Assembly (NCBI RefSeq): GCF_015207265.1
Contig: NZ_JADEXE010000010.1
Coordinates: 1 to 56,478 of the forward strand
Length of the DNA: 56,478 bases
Source: Nodosilinea sp. LEGE 07298
Lineage (GTDB): Bacteria > Cyanobacteriota > Cyanobacteriia > Phormidesmidales > Phormidesmidaceae
Reading direction: 5' to 3'
Shown here: positions 7,221 through 16,606 of the stretch, one piece after another
Numbering within the stretch: position 1 is the first letter of the stretch
How the letters are laid out: every line of letters begins with the position of its first letter
Notes under the pieces: generated by a model
Database searches by the model: none
Seen by the model: the letters and a program-made list of their open reading frames with translations, nothing else
Told to the model about the DNA's origin: nothing
Translations under genes and position numbers: made by a program

Positions 7221-8678
7221 TTAACGAATTTCGCGGGCGGCATTGTAGATTTTTTCGTTGGCCTGTACTGATTTATGCAGGTCTACGATGGGGCGCGGGT
7301 AGTCGACACCGATGGTTACACCAAAGCGTTTCTGCTCCACGGGCTGCAGTTTCCAGGGTTCATGTACCTTAGCGGCGGGAATATTTTCTAGCTCGGGCAG
7401 CCAGTGTTTGACGAAGAGGCCGTCTGGGTCGTAGTCCTTCGCCTGCTTTGGAATGTTGAAGTAGCGAAACCCGCGCGCATCGTTGCCGACGCCAGCGGTA
7501 TAGTTCCAATTTCCATAGTTGCTGCACACGTCGTGGTCAATCAGAAGTGACTCAAACCACTCGGCCCCTATGCGCCAGTCAATGCCCAAATTTTTGGTTA
7601 AAAAACTAGCCACATTTTGTCGGCCCCGGTTTGACATAAATCCAGATCTAGCCAGTTCGCGCATATTGGCATCGACTAAAGGAAAGCCCGTTTCGCCATT
7701 TCGCCAGGCTTCAAAACGCGTCCAATCCTGTTTCCAATCGATCTGTAGCCCCCGTAAGCCAGAAGGATAAAAGACGCGATCGCCGTGCTTGGCGCAGATA
7801 AAGCGAAAGTAGTCGCGCCACAGCAGCTCAAAGATGAGCCAGTAGGTGGAGTCATTGCGAATGCGTTTAGATTCGTAGTCCTGTACCGTTTCGTAAACTT
7901 GCCGAGGCGACAGACAGCCCAGCGCCAGCCAGGCCGAGAGCTTGGCCGAATAGTTGGCCCCCACCATGCCGTTGCGGGTTTGTTTGTAGGTCTTGAGGCA
8001 GTCGGCTTCCCACACATAGTGGTTGAGGCGGTCTCGGCCAGCGGTTTCGCCCCCCGCAAAGCTGAGCACGGCGCGGCTGTAGGAAATAGGTGGCTCCAGG
8101 CCAAAATCAGCCAGTGTTGGCAGCGGACCAGGCTCTATTGGGGGCATCGGCGGCAGTTTGGCTGGCCGGGGCAGGGCCATATCTATAGTGCTGTGCTGCT
8201 CAACTTGTTTACGAAACTGGGTAAATACCTCGGGCAGACGCGCAATCTCGAAGGGTAGGTTATCAGGATGGTAGAGCGTTGCGCCCCAATACACCTCGGT
8301 TTTACAACTCATCTCCCCTAGCCTAACTTCCAGGGCTTGCTCGACCCGCCGTTCCTCACTGGTCACTTCCTCATGCCAGTAGACGGTTTCAACCCCATGG
8401 GCCTTTACCAGGTCTGGAATGATGTCTTCAGGTTTGCCGACTCGCACGACCAGATGGCTGCCTAGGGCTTGCAGCGATCGCCGCAAATCGGCCACGCTCT
8501 CCAGCAAAAACTGCGCTCGGTAAGCCCCCGTTTTGGGAAAGCCAAAGGATGTCTGACCAAACTGGCGCGGGTCAAAGCAGTAGACCGGCACAATCGGTTT
8601 TCCGGCCCGTAAAGCCTCATCGATCGGCTGGTGGTCATGAAGGCGAAGATCGTTGCGGAACCAGACGAGAGTGGACAT
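7221..8678 (-). CDS. Cryptochrome DASH / deoxyribodipyrimidine photolyase family
   Basis: This flavoprotein of 485 residues belongs to the photolyase/cryptochrome family. The N-terminal antenna domain has the DASH wording (MSTLVWFRNDLRLHDHQP, then YCFDPRQFGQTSFGFPKTG). The FAD domain contains LLWRDYFRFI, GFMSNRGRQNVASFL and LLIDHDVCSNYGNWNY, which match the cofactor-binding core. The C-terminal ARGFRYFNIPKQAKDYDP is typical of cry-DASH rather than class I CPD photolyase. Cry-DASH proteins repair pyrimidine dimers in single-stranded DNA and may signal blue light. It is divergent from prxQ, so both promoters must fit in the 72 bp between the two genes. Confidence 0.92.
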   Translation of the reverse strand: MSTLVWFRNDLRLHDHQPIDEALRAGKPIVPVYCFDPRQFGQTSFGFPKTGAYRAQFLLESVADLRRSLQALGSHLVVRVGKPEDIIPDLVKAHGVETVYWHEEVTSEERRVEQALEVRLGEMSCKTEVYWGATLYHPDNLPFEIARLPEVFTQFRKQVEQHSTIDMALPRPAKLPPMPPIEPGPLPTLADFGLEPPISYSRAVLSFAGGETAGRDRLNHYVWEADCLKTYKQTRNGMVGANYSAKLSAWLALGCLSPRQVYETVQDYESKRIRNDSTYWLIFELLWRDYFRFICAKHGDRVFYPSGLRGLQIDWKQDWTRFEAWRNGETGFPLVDANMRELARSGFMSNRGRQNVASFLTKNLGIDWRIGAEWFESLLIDHDVCSNYGNWNYTAGVGNDARGFRYFNIPKQAKDYDPDGLFVKHWLPELENIPAAKVHEPWKLQPVEQKRFGVTIGVDYPRPIVDLHKSVQANEKIYNAAREIR

Positions 8679-8750
8679 ATCCGTTGAGCATGAGGTGCTT
8701 TATTAAGTATTCTAAAGAACTATTAACCCCTGCGCAGGAGATTGGCATCT

Positions 8751-9212
8751 ATGGCGATTCAGGTTGGCGATGCGGCCCCCGATTTTACGCTGCCTAACCA
8801 AAAGGGTGAACAAGTCACTCTGAGCAGCTTTCAGGGCCAAAAGACGGTGGTGCTATACTTCTATCCCAAAGACGACACCCCCGGCTGCACGGTAGAATCG
8901 TGCTCGTTTCGCGACAGTTATGATGACTTCGTCGCAACAGGGGCCGAGGTGATTGGCATTAGCAGCGACTCGCCCGACTCGCACCGGGCCTTTGCCAGCA
9001 AGCACAATTTGCCCTTTACGCTGGTCAGCGATGCCAATTCGGCGGTGCGAAAGGCCTATGGTGTACCTGCTACCCTAGGGCTACTGCCGGGTCGAGTGAC
9101 CTACGTTATCGATCGCGAGGGTATAGTGCGCCACATCTTCAATTCGCAGTTCAACCCCAAAGGTCACATAGCCGAAGCTATGGGCATTTTGAAAACCTTA
9201 CCAGCAGCTTGA
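8751..9212 (+). CDS. Peroxiredoxin Q / BCP type thiol peroxidase
   Basis: This 153-residue peroxiredoxin reduces hydrogen peroxide and organic hydroperoxides at the expense of thioredoxin. The motif DDTPGCTVESCSFRD holds the peroxidatic Cys46 and, five residues later, the resolving Cys51, which is diagnostic of the atypical 2-Cys PrxQ class. The start at 8751 has GGAG about 10 bases upstream; an in-frame TTG at 8742 is less likely. The next gene begins one base after the stop codon, which implies a bicistronic mRNA and translational coupling. Confidence 0.93.
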   Translation: MAIQVGDAAPDFTLPNQKGEQVTLSSFQGQKTVVLYFYPKDDTPGCTVESCSFRDSYDDFVATGAEVIGISSDSPDSHRAFASKHNLPFTLVSDANSAVRKAYGVPATLGLLPGRVTYVIDREGIVRHIFNSQFNPKGHIAEAMGILKTLPAA

Positions 9213-9213
9213 T

Positions 9214-9627
9214 ATGGAACTTCAACCCCACCACAGCGATTTTGTCACCTGTTTGACGGCCTTGGAGGAGGCGATCGCCGGTCTCTGGTACCCGAGCGAA
9301 ACCGATGCTCCCCTGGCGATCGCCATCTATGCTGACCCTAACCTAGATGCCACATCCCTGGGCAAGCAGCTAGGCACCAACGCTGACACCTTCGAGCACC
9401 GCTCTGCCGACGAATTCTTCCGGCGTATATTTGATAACTTTTACTGGAGTACACCTCAAGGCGGCAATCTGACCCAGCGGTATAAGCGTCTGCAAGAGGT
9501 GTTGCAAACGCACCTGCAAGATCTCAATTTTTACCGGGTGGGAGCGGTAGATGTAAATCTGTATCTGCTGGGTCGTCACCCCAGCGGCTGCTATGTTGGG
9601 GTTTATACCCATATGATAGAAACTTAG
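9214..9627 (+). CDS. NuiA-like nuclease inhibitor family protein
   Basis: This small protein of 137 residues resembles NuiA, the tight inhibitor of the non-specific nuclease NucA known from Anabaena. The C-terminal half carries the family pattern: a helix QRYKRLQEVLQTHLQDL, then FYRVGAVDVNLYLLGRHPSG and a terminal IET. The N-terminal half (LTALEEAIAGLWYPSETDAPL) also fits. No NucA-type nuclease gene is in the window. It follows prxQ with a single-base gap, so it is almost certainly co-translated with it. Assignment rests on pattern likeness; inhibition of a nuclease is inferred from the family. Confidence 0.75.
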   Translation: MELQPHHSDFVTCLTALEEAIAGLWYPSETDAPLAIAIYADPNLDATSLGKQLGTNADTFEHRSADEFFRRIFDNFYWSTPQGGNLTQRYKRLQEVLQTHLQDLNFYRVGAVDVNLYLLGRHPSGCYVGVYTHMIET

Positions 9628-9781
9628 GAAAAATCACGGTGTGCTGCTTTGCCAAAAACCGTTGGATAGGGCAAGCTGGGACTCAAAGTTTTCCAGCCAA
9701 AATCTTTTGCTCAGGGTATTTTACCGTGGCCACTCCGCCCAGATGACGGTAGCCTAACGGTAGAAACCGAGGCAAAAATCC

Positions 9782-11230
9782 ATGGCTTTTCAAACCCCGG
9801 ACTGGGTGAAGCACGCTGTCTTTTACCAGATCTTTCCCGACCGGTTTGCCCGTACCCAGCGGCATCTCGATCACCCCGCCATGGCAGTAACACTAGAACC
9901 CTGGGAAACGCTCCCTACCCCCTTTGGCTATAAGGGTGGCGACCTGTGGGGCGTAGCTGAGCAGCTCGACTACCTAGCCGATCTAGGTGTTACTGCCATC
10001 TATATGACGCCGATTTTTCAGTCGGCCTCCAACCATCGCTACCATACCCACGATTACTACCAGGTTGATCCGCTGCTGGGGGGGAATCCAGCCTTCTTTG
10101 ACCTGCTAGAGGCGGCCCACGCCAAAGACATGAAAGTAGTGCTCGATGGCGTGTTTAACCACTGCAGTCGCGGCTTCTTCTTCTTTAATGACATTCTCGA
10201 AAATGGCCCCAACTCCCCCTGGCTGGAGTGGTTTGCGGTAGAAGGCTGGCCGCTGTCGGCTTACGATGGAGCCCTGCCCGCTAACTACACTAGCTGGGTC
10301 GACAATCGCGCCCTGCCCCAGTTTAAACACGACCACCCAGCGGTGCGCGAGTACCTGATGCGGGTGGGCGAGTACTGGGTGCGGCAGGGCATCGACGGCT
10401 GGCGGCTAGATGTGCCCTTTGAGGTGAAGACCGAAGGGTTTTGGCAGGAGTTCCGCGATCGCATCAAGGCCATCAACCCCGACGCCTACATCGTGGGCGA
10501 AGTTTGGCTCGATGCCCGCCAGTGGCTCGACGGCACCCAGTTTGATGGGGTGATGAACTACTTGTTTACGGGGCCAACGATCGCCTTTGCGGCGGGCGAT
10601 CGCGTTCGCATGGACCTAGTAGAAGATCCCCACTACTACCCCTACCCAGCCCTAGATGCAGCTGGTTACGCTGACAAAATTCAGCACTTGCTGGAGCTTT
10701 ACCCCTGGGAGATTCAGCTTACCCAGCTCAATCTACTCTCCAGCCACGATGTCGCTCGCATTTACTCGGTTGTGGGTGAAGATGATGCCAGCATGGTGCT
10801 CTCAACCCTGCTGCTGTTTACCTTTCCGGGTGCGCCCAGCATTTATTACGGCGATGAAGTAGGTCTGCCGGGCGAGCTTGACCCCGACTGCCGCCGCACC
10901 TTTCCACCCGAAAAAGAGTGGCACCAGGATATGCTCAAAATTCACCGCGAGCTGATTGCCCTGCGCCACCGCTACCCGGCCCTGCACACCGGCACCTACG
11001 AGGTGCTGCATGCCGAGGGCATGGGCTATGTCTTTAGCCGCAGCCTGGAGGGCGATCGCGTCATTGTGGCGCTGAATCCTGGCTCCGACGATACGATTAC
11101 CCTGTCCACTGATGCCCTCACCCCAGCGGTCAAGTCCGCTGAGCAGGTCTTCGCCTACCACGGCGCAACCTGGGCCAGCGACAGCCTGACGCTGCCCCCG
11201 CGATCGGCCATGGTCGTAACCGCAGAGTAA
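9782..11230 (+). CDS. GH13 alpha-amylase family glycosidase, cyclomaltodextrinase/neopullulanase-like
   Basis: This enzyme of 482 residues should hydrolyse alpha-1,4-glucan or cyclodextrin-type substrates. The (beta/alpha)8 barrel starts almost at the N-terminus (KHAVFYQIFPDRFAR), so there is no N-terminal starch-binding domain. The conserved GH13 regions are DGVFNH (122-127), DGWRLD with nucleophile Asp210, VGEVW with acid/base Glu240 and LSSHD with transition-state Asp323. A C-terminal beta domain follows. No signal peptide is visible, so it is probably cytoplasmic and acts on glycogen-derived dextrins. No glycogen gene is adjacent. Confidence 0.92.
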   Translation: MAFQTPDWVKHAVFYQIFPDRFARTQRHLDHPAMAVTLEPWETLPTPFGYKGGDLWGVAEQLDYLADLGVTAIYMTPIFQSASNHRYHTHDYYQVDPLLGGNPAFFDLLEAAHAKDMKVVLDGVFNHCSRGFFFFNDILENGPNSPWLEWFAVEGWPLSAYDGALPANYTSWVDNRALPQFKHDHPAVREYLMRVGEYWVRQGIDGWRLDVPFEVKTEGFWQEFRDRIKAINPDAYIVGEVWLDARQWLDGTQFDGVMNYLFTGPTIAFAAGDRVRMDLVEDPHYYPYPALDAAGYADKIQHLLELYPWEIQLTQLNLLSSHDVARIYSVVGEDDASMVLSTLLLFTFPGAPSIYYGDEVGLPGELDPDCRRTFPPEKEWHQDMLKIHRELIALRHRYPALHTGTYEVLHAEGMGYVFSRSLEGDRVIVALNPGSDDTITLSTDALTPAVKSAEQVFAYHGATWASDSLTLPPRSAMVVTAE

Positions 11231-11320
11231 CCAGGGATGCTGAACCAGCAGATGAACTAGCTACAAGGTAAGGTTCGGGCCTTTACTGCCCAAAGGATAA
11301 ACACCAAAAGGTGACTTCCC

Positions 11321-12337
11321 TCATCGCCTTACCTTCCTTATCTCCTCTCCTTCCTTCAGCTTATCTCCGGCTTGGCGCTGGCGAATTTGGGCAATAAAAA
11401 ATTCTTCCAGGGTGGGGCGAGCTTGCTGTAGGGTAACCAAGTGCCCCCCCGCCAAAGAAATTTGTTGCGTAAATCCGTAGGGGTCGCCCTTAATGTGGCC
11501 CTGCCAAAGGTCGCCCTGCACAGTTATCTGGTCGAGCCAGGGCTCAAGCTCAGCTATACGCCCACCACGCCCTTTGACCACATATTGGTCAGCGGTACCC
11601 AGCAGGTCGTCTAGGCTGCCTATGGCAACCAGTTCGCCCTGGTCGAGAATGGCAATGCGATCGCAAATGACCTCGACATCCGACAAAATGTGGCTGTTAA
11701 AAAAGATCGTCTTGCCCTCCCGCTTCAGGGCCAAGATAATCTCCCGCACCTGAAATCGTCCGGTGGGGTCAAGCCCCGACATCGGCTCATCCAAAAAGAC
11801 CACGTCGGGATCGTTCATGAGTGCCTGGGCCATACCTACCCGCTGCAGCATACCCTTTGAGTACTGGCGCAGCTGTTTCTTTTTGGCAGCAGCTTGGGGT
11901 AGCCCCACCAGATCGAGCAGTTCGGTAATGCGGCGCTGTTGGGCAGCTCGCGAGAGGCCAAATAGCCCAGCGGTGTACTGCAAAAACTCCCAGCCGGTCA
12001 AGAAGTCGTAGAAGTAAGCATTTTCAGGCAAATAGCCAATCCGCTGCTTCACGGCGCTATCGCCGAGGGGATGACCCAGCAGCATGGCGCTACCGGCCGT
12101 AGGCCGAACGATCCCCAGCAAAATTTTTAGCAGGGTCGTTTTACCCGCCCCGTTTGGGCCAAGCAGCCCGAAGGTTTCGCCTTGCCGAATTGTCAATGAA
12201 CAGTCTTTCAAGGACGTAATCTGTTGGTTCAGCCAAAACCCGGTGCGGTAGGCCTTACTTAACCCAGTCGTTTGCACCACGACCGGAGGCTGATCCGGTA
12301 GTGTGGTTAACTCATGCTGTGACAATGCCGCGCCCAT
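11321..12337 (-). CDS. ABC transporter ATP-binding protein (ABC-2 export type)
   Basis: This ATPase subunit has about 338 residues. Walker A is GPNGAGKT (60-67), the signature is YSKGMLQRVGMAQAL, and Walker B is VVFLDEPMSGLDP. The single ATPase domain followed by about 90 residues ending in TLEEFFIAQI is usual for ATPases that pair with ABC-2 type export permeases. No permease gene lies beside it in the window. The ATG at 12337 is chosen; a second ATG at 12358 would add seven residues. Substrate is unknown. Confidence 0.9.
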   Translation of the reverse strand: MGAALSQHELTTLPDQPPVVVQTTGLSKAYRTGFWLNQQITSLKDCSLTIRQGETFGLLGPNGAGKTTLLKILLGIVRPTAGSAMLLGHPLGDSAVKQRIGYLPENAYFYDFLTGWEFLQYTAGLFGLSRAAQQRRITELLDLVGLPQAAAKKKQLRQYSKGMLQRVGMAQALMNDPDVVFLDEPMSGLDPTGRFQVREIILALKREGKTIFFNSHILSDVEVICDRIAILDQGELVAIGSLDDLLGTADQYVVKGRGGRIAELEPWLDQITVQGDLWQGHIKGDPYGFTQQISLAGGHLVTLQQARPTLEEFFIAQIRQRQAGDKLKEGEEIRKVRR

Positions 12338-12642
12338 AAACGATGCCCTCAAGACCATCCTGCCAATACTGTGCGCCTCAACACTGCGCGCCTCAAATGT
12401 ATCCCTGAAGCAACTGTCATTCTATTGTGCCAATCCATTACGCTCAATCGCCTAATCAATAGGGAAAAAGCGGTGAAAATGGTCAGGCCAGCATTGGTCG
12501 GTTACTGTTCAGGATACCCACCTAATGGCACTATGGTACTAGCCTCTAGGCCCGGCTCCAATCCGCCAAGCCACGCCTGGATGCGCTAGGTTTAAGGTCG
12601 TCGCTTAATCCTGCTTCGTGCCCTCAAGTTCTTGCAACTCCT
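12338..12642. other. Intergenic, nothing recognised
   Basis: I see no coding pattern, RNA gene or strong hairpin in this stretch. It must contain promoters for the divergent ABC ATPase and for the small plus-strand gene that follows. Confidence 0.4.
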
Positions 12643-12828
12643 ATGGATCGATCTAAGCTGGTCGCCGTTGTTACTGGCATCATTTCTTTGCTGTTAGCCG
12701 TGGGCTATTTGGTGCTGGTGCAGCTGCTCGATTTTCGTGGCGAAATGGTGCCTGCCCCCTTGTCTAGCCTGCTGTCCTGGTCGACAATTTTTTGTCTCAA
12801 TTCCACGGTTTGCCCAGGTTTCTTCTAG
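12643..12828 (+). CDS. Small single-span membrane protein
   Basis: This 61-residue protein begins MDRSKLVAVVTGIISLLLAV and continues into YLVLVQLLDFRGEMVPAP, a single transmembrane helix with a short hydrophilic tail. Short proteins with this opening are, as far as I recall, widespread in cyanobacteria and of unknown function. The last 20 residues are less protein-like; a frameshift near the end relative to relatives is possible. Upstream sequence offers no strong ribosome binding site. Confidence 0.55.
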   Translation: MDRSKLVAVVTGIISLLLAVGYLVLVQLLDFRGEMVPAPLSSLLSWSTIFCLNSTVCPGFF

Positions 12829-13231
12829 GCCAGCAATCTACCCTAAAAAATTTCAATCTACGACCTTAAATACTCTCAATTTAACCGTTAAGACTGGCGG
12901 GCATTCACTATATCGATCGCTCAGGTTTTCTATATTTGCAAAAGCTTGAAAGTAGATCGGAAAGGCGAGGGAGAACCCCCCGATTGCTTGAATCAACCGC
13001 TATTGGCGCACAGCCGTTACCCGGTCTACTCATTAGTAATACTTATGAAAAAGTGGGAGATGACTCTTTTTTTCTATGGTGTTTATTGCTCTTTGGCAGG
13101 TGTTAACAGGCTTTTGGGCAGAATAACTTTGCTTTTATCCCTAAGGTGCCCCCAAAGGCCGTTGACTTTGGCATAGTATTATTGCGATCAATATAATATT
13201 TAGAAAGTTATCCGCTAATCAGCAGGAACCC
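12829..13231 (+). other. Intergenic upstream of the aldehyde deformylating oxygenase gene
   Basis: No supportable gene is present. The last 70 bases are AT-rich and contain TATAAT at 13192-13197, the likely -10 element of the alkane gene. A TTGACT at 13162-13167 is 24 bp upstream of it, too far for a canonical -35. The leader would be short, about 30 bases. The first 300 bases show nothing I recognise. Confidence 0.45.
13192..13197 (+). promoter_or_regulatory. Candidate -10 element of the alkane gene ado
   Basis: A perfect TATAAT lies 34 bp upstream of the start codon at 13232, in an AT-rich stretch. No -35 at the normal 17-bp spacing is evident, so activation by another factor or an extended leader is possible. 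Confidence 0.45.
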
Positions 13232-13933
13232 ATGGCTATGCAACAGCTTGAGACGATGTCGACCCTTGACTACCAGTCAGATCACTACAAGGATGCTTAC
13301 AGCCGCATCAACGCTATTGTGATTGAAGGCGAGCAGGAAGCCTACGACAACTACTGCAAGCTGGCTGAGTCTCTACCTGACGCTAAGGATGACCTGCTGC
13401 GCTTGGCAAAAATGGAAAGCCGTCATATGAAGGGCTTTCAGGCCTGCGGCAAGAATCTGGCCGTCACGCCTGATATGGAATTTGCCGCCAAGTTTTTTGC
13501 TCAGCTGCACCAAAACTTTCAGCAGGCTTGGGCTGAAGGCAAGATTGTCACCTGCCTGCTGATTCAGTCGCTGATTATTGAAACCTTCGCGATCGCCGCC
13601 TACAACATTTACATTCCCGTAGCCGACGACTTTGCCCGCAAAATCACCGAAGGCGTGGTTAAAGATGAGTATAGTCACCTCAACTTTGGCGAAGAGTGGC
13701 TCAAAGCCAACTTTGAGTCGGCCAAGGCTGAGCTAGAAGTCGCCAACCGCCAAAACCTGCCCATCATTTGGGCCATGCTCAACGAAGTCGCCGACGATGC
13801 TCAGGTGCTAGGGATGGAAAAAGACGCCCTCGTCGAAGACTTTATGATTACCTACGGCGAAGCCCTGGCCAATATTGGCTTTTCTAGCCGCGAGGTCATG
13901 AAGCTATCAGCCCAAGGGCTAGCGGCCGTCTAA
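13232..13933 (+). CDS. ado: Aldehyde deformylating oxygenase (alkane synthesis)
   Basis: This di-iron enzyme of 233 residues converts fatty aldehydes to n-alkanes (one carbon shorter) and formate, using O2 and reductant. The ferritin-like ligand set is complete: Glu34, Glu62, His65, Glu117, Glu146 and His149. The spacing is the same as in the Synechococcus enzyme, within motifs [29 protein letters not shown] and [13 protein letters not shown]. Start ATG at 13232 or 13238; AGGA lies at 13224-13227. The product heptadecane or pentadecane sits in thylakoid and plasma membranes. It is followed by a hairpin and then the aldehyde-supplying reductase. Confidence 0.97.
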   Translation: MAMQQLETMSTLDYQSDHYKDAYSRINAIVIEGEQEAYDNYCKLAESLPDAKDDLLRLAKMESRHMKGFQACGKNLAVTPDMEFAAKFFAQLHQNFQQAWAEGKIVTCLLIQSLIIETFAIAAYNIYIPVADDFARKITEGVVKDEYSHLNFGEEWLKANFESAKAELEVANRQNLPIIWAMLNEVADDAQVLGMEKDALVEDFMITYGEALANIGFSSREVMKLSAQGLAAV

Positions 13934-14033
13934 CCGCCATAATATAGGCTGCGGCTGCCCCAAAACGGTCTACGGCGGTTCTTCGGGCTGCGGCTTTAAG
14001 GCCATGGCTCCCTTGTGTACCGCTACCTACTTG

Positions 14034-14068
14034 CTGCCCAGTGTGCTATTCAATCCAGCACTGGGCAG
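14034..14068 (+). terminator. Hairpin between ado and aar
   Basis: Arms CTGCCCAGTG (14034-14043) and CACTGGGCAG (14059-14068) pair perfectly over 10 bp and are followed by TTTATCG. It lies 100 bp after the ado stop and 70 bp before the aar start. It suggests at least partial transcription termination between the two alkane genes. Confidence 0.6.
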
Positions 14069-14138
14069 TTTATCGTAGGTGAATTGTTAACCTGCACCAT
14101 ACTTCCTGGCGCACTATCCCCAGTAACCTAGATTTGCG

Positions 14139-15191
14139 ATGTTTGGCCTAATCGGACATTTAACCAGCCTTGACCATGCCCAGCTTGTAGCCCGAGATCT
14201 GGGGTATCCAGAATATGCCGACCAGGGACTTGACTTTTGGTGCAGCGCCCCGCCCCAAATTGTTGACACTATTAAGGTGACCAGCGTCACGGGCCAGCAG
14301 ATTGAAGGTCGCTACGTCGAGTCGTGTTTTTTGCCCGAAATGCTAGCAGCAAAGCGCATCAAAGCGGCTACCCGTAAAATCATCAACGCCATGGCTCATG
14401 CTCAAAAGCACGGCATTGACATCACGGCCCTAGGTGGGTTTTCGTCAATTATTTTTGAGAACTTTAACCTCAATCAAATTCAGCAGGTGCGCAACGTCAC
14501 TCTAGAGTTTGAGCGCTTCACTACCGGCAATACCCACACGGCCTACATCATTTGCCAGCAGGTGGTCGCGGCTTCAGCGAAACTAGGCATTAATCTATCT
14601 GATGCCACTGTGGCCGTGTGTGGTGCTACTGGCGACATCGGCAGTGCCGTCTGTCGCTGGCTCACGGCTCGCACCGATATTAAAGACCTATTGCTCATTG
14701 CCCGCAATCAAGAACGCCTACATCGCCTGCAAGAAGAATTGGGCTGTGGCATAGCGATGGATCTTGATACCGCTCTGCCTAAGGCTGATATTGTCGTCTG
14801 GGTAGCGAGTATGGCCAAGGGCGTTGAGGTCGATTCCAACACGCTCAAACGCCCATGCCTCATGATTGACGGCGGCTATCCCAAAAACCTTGATCAGCAC
14901 TTTAACTATGACGGTGTTTACGTGCTCAAGGGCGGCATTGTTGAGCACTCTCTCGATATTGACTGGCGCATTATGAGCATTGTGAACATGGATGTGCCCG
15001 CTCGTCAGCTGTTTGCCTGTTTTGCTGAGTCGATGCTGCTGGAGTTTGAAAAGTGGTACACCAATTTTTCCTGGGGACGCAACCAGATCACCCTCGAAAA
15101 AATGGACATGATTGGCCAGTCATCTCGGCGACACGGGTTCCGCCCGCTGCTTGACCTCAATGTGACTCCTCTGGCCGCTGAACTCTCCTAG
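14139..15191 (+). CDS. aar: Long-chain acyl-[acyl-carrier-protein] reductase
   Basis: This NADPH-dependent enzyme of 350 residues reduces C16/C18 acyl-ACP to fatty aldehyde, the substrate of the upstream oxygenase. The N-terminus [21 protein letters not shown] is family-typical. A Rossmann motif [11 protein letters not shown] lies at 161-171. The catalytic Cys294 in LFACFAES falls at the same number as the active-site cysteine of the Synechococcus 7942 enzyme. No membrane segments are present. Together with ado and the following accA it forms the conserved cyanobacterial alkane neighbourhood. It probably has its own promoter behind the 14034-14068 hairpin. Confidence 0.97.
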   Translation: MFGLIGHLTSLDHAQLVARDLGYPEYADQGLDFWCSAPPQIVDTIKVTSVTGQQIEGRYVESCFLPEMLAAKRIKAATRKIINAMAHAQKHGIDITALGGFSSIIFENFNLNQIQQVRNVTLEFERFTTGNTHTAYIICQQVVAASAKLGINLSDATVAVCGATGDIGSAVCRWLTARTDIKDLLLIARNQERLHRLQEELGCGIAMDLDTALPKADIVVWVASMAKGVEVDSNTLKRPCLMIDGGYPKNLDQHFNYDGVYVLKGGIVEHSLDIDWRIMSIVNMDVPARQLFACFAESMLLEFEKWYTNFSWGRNQITLEKMDMIGQSSRRHGFRPLLDLNVTPLAAELS

Positions 15192-15347
15192 GAGACATTC
15201 CCCTTCCGGCTGGGTTGGGCTCTAACCTTAGGCGATGGGGACGTCATCTTGGTATTCTAAGAGACGGATGGATCAGGATTCCCTGCCCAATGGCGGAAAA
15301 GTCTTTGCTTTACGCTAACTTGTTTATGTTTTTGTACACCCCTGGCT

Positions 15348-16328
15348 ATGGCCCCACCTGAGCGCAAGTCGATTTTGCTGTCGTTTGAAAAGCCCCTGGT
15401 CGAACTAGAGGCTCGCATAGATCAAATTCGAGATCTGGCTGAGGAAAACGACGTTGATGTCTCGGCTCAGCTGCGTCAGCTAGAGGCTCGCGCTACCCAT
15501 CTGCGCCAGGAAATTTTCTCAAATTTGACTCCGGCTCAGCGCTTGCAGGTAGCTCGTCACCCCCGCCGCCCCAGTACCCTCGACTATATTCAAGCTATTA
15601 CCGATGAGTGGATTGAGCTGCACGGCGATCGCAGCTCCGGCAAAGACGATCCTGCCCTAGTCGGTGGCGTAGCCCGCCTAGATGGACGCCCCGTGGTGAT
15701 TTTGGGCCATCAAAAGGGACGCGATACGAAAGACAATGTAGCCCGTAATTTCGGCATGGCCTCGCCTGGAGGCTACCGCAAAGCGATGCGGCTGATGCGT
15801 CACGCCGATCGCTTTTCAATGCCAATCATTACGTTTATTGATACCCCAGGGGCCTACCCTGGCTACGAAGCCGAAGAAATGGGTCAGGGCGAAGCGATCG
15901 CCTACAACCTGCGAGAGATGTTTAGTCTCACGGTTCCGATCGTTTGCACCATTATTGGTGAGGGCGGCTCTGGCGGTGCTTTGGGTATTGGGGTGGGCGA
16001 TCGCCTGATGATGTTCGAGCACTCGGTGTACACCGTCGCCAGCCCCGAAGCCTGCGCCGCCATTTTGTGGAAAGACGCCGCCCGGTCTGGAGAAGCCGCC
16101 GAAGCCCTCAAGATTACCTCCTGGGACTTAAAGCAGCTGGGGCTTTTGGACGTACTGCTGACCGAACCCGTGGGTGGAGCCCATGCTCACCCAATTGAGG
16201 CAGCAGATAGTCTTAAGCAGGCGCTGATCCAGCAGCTAGCCGATTTATCTCAGCTCACCCCAACGGCGCGACAGCAGCTCCGCTACCAAAAATACCGTCA
16301 GATTGGCGTTTTCGCTGAAGCGGCTTAG
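15348..16328 (+). CDS. accA: Acetyl-CoA carboxylase carboxyltransferase subunit alpha
   Basis: This alpha subunit of 326 residues joins AccD to transfer carboxyl from biotin to acetyl-CoA, the committed step of fatty-acid synthesis. Diagnostic stretches are [66 protein letters not shown] and [17 protein letters not shown]. Length is normal. AccD, AccB and AccC are not in the window. Placement directly behind ado-aar puts malonyl-CoA supply beside acyl-ACP consumption. The start at 15348 follows an AT-rich region rather than a strong ribosome binding site. Confidence 0.97.
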   Translation: MAPPERKSILLSFEKPLVELEARIDQIRDLAEENDVDVSAQLRQLEARATHLRQEIFSNLTPAQRLQVARHPRRPSTLDYIQAITDEWIELHGDRSSGKDDPALVGGVARLDGRPVVILGHQKGRDTKDNVARNFGMASPGGYRKAMRLMRHADRFSMPIITFIDTPGAYPGYEAEEMGQGEAIAYNLREMFSLTVPIVCTIIGEGGSGGALGIGVGDRLMMFEHSVYTVASPEACAAILWKDAARSGEAAEALKITSWDLKQLGLLDVLLTEPVGGAHAHPIEAADSLKQALIQQLADLSQLTPTARQQLRYQKYRQIGVFAEAA

Positions 16329-16606
16329 GGGCACTTTAGGTTCAACAACTGCAGCGCTGTTGCCACAGTTAACACAATTGTTGGCATCTACCCGAGCAGG
16401 AGTTAATCGTCTACTCATTTGTCTGTCTGGGGCTAGCGCTAGGGTGAAAAAGTCCCGGTACTGGACAGCGATAACTACGTTAATAAACCGTTTACATTTG
16501 TTAACATAGTTGATGGGGTTGTTTTAGACCCTTAGTTGGGCTTCCCTCAGCCCTAGTGACCCTGGGTATTAACTACCCTAAGTTCTTTGTTAATGGGTAC
16601 TTTCTA

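Noticed and set aside
12946-13176. 76-codon plus-strand frame before ado
   Set aside because: No recognisable domain and no ribosome binding site; it runs close to the likely ado promoter.
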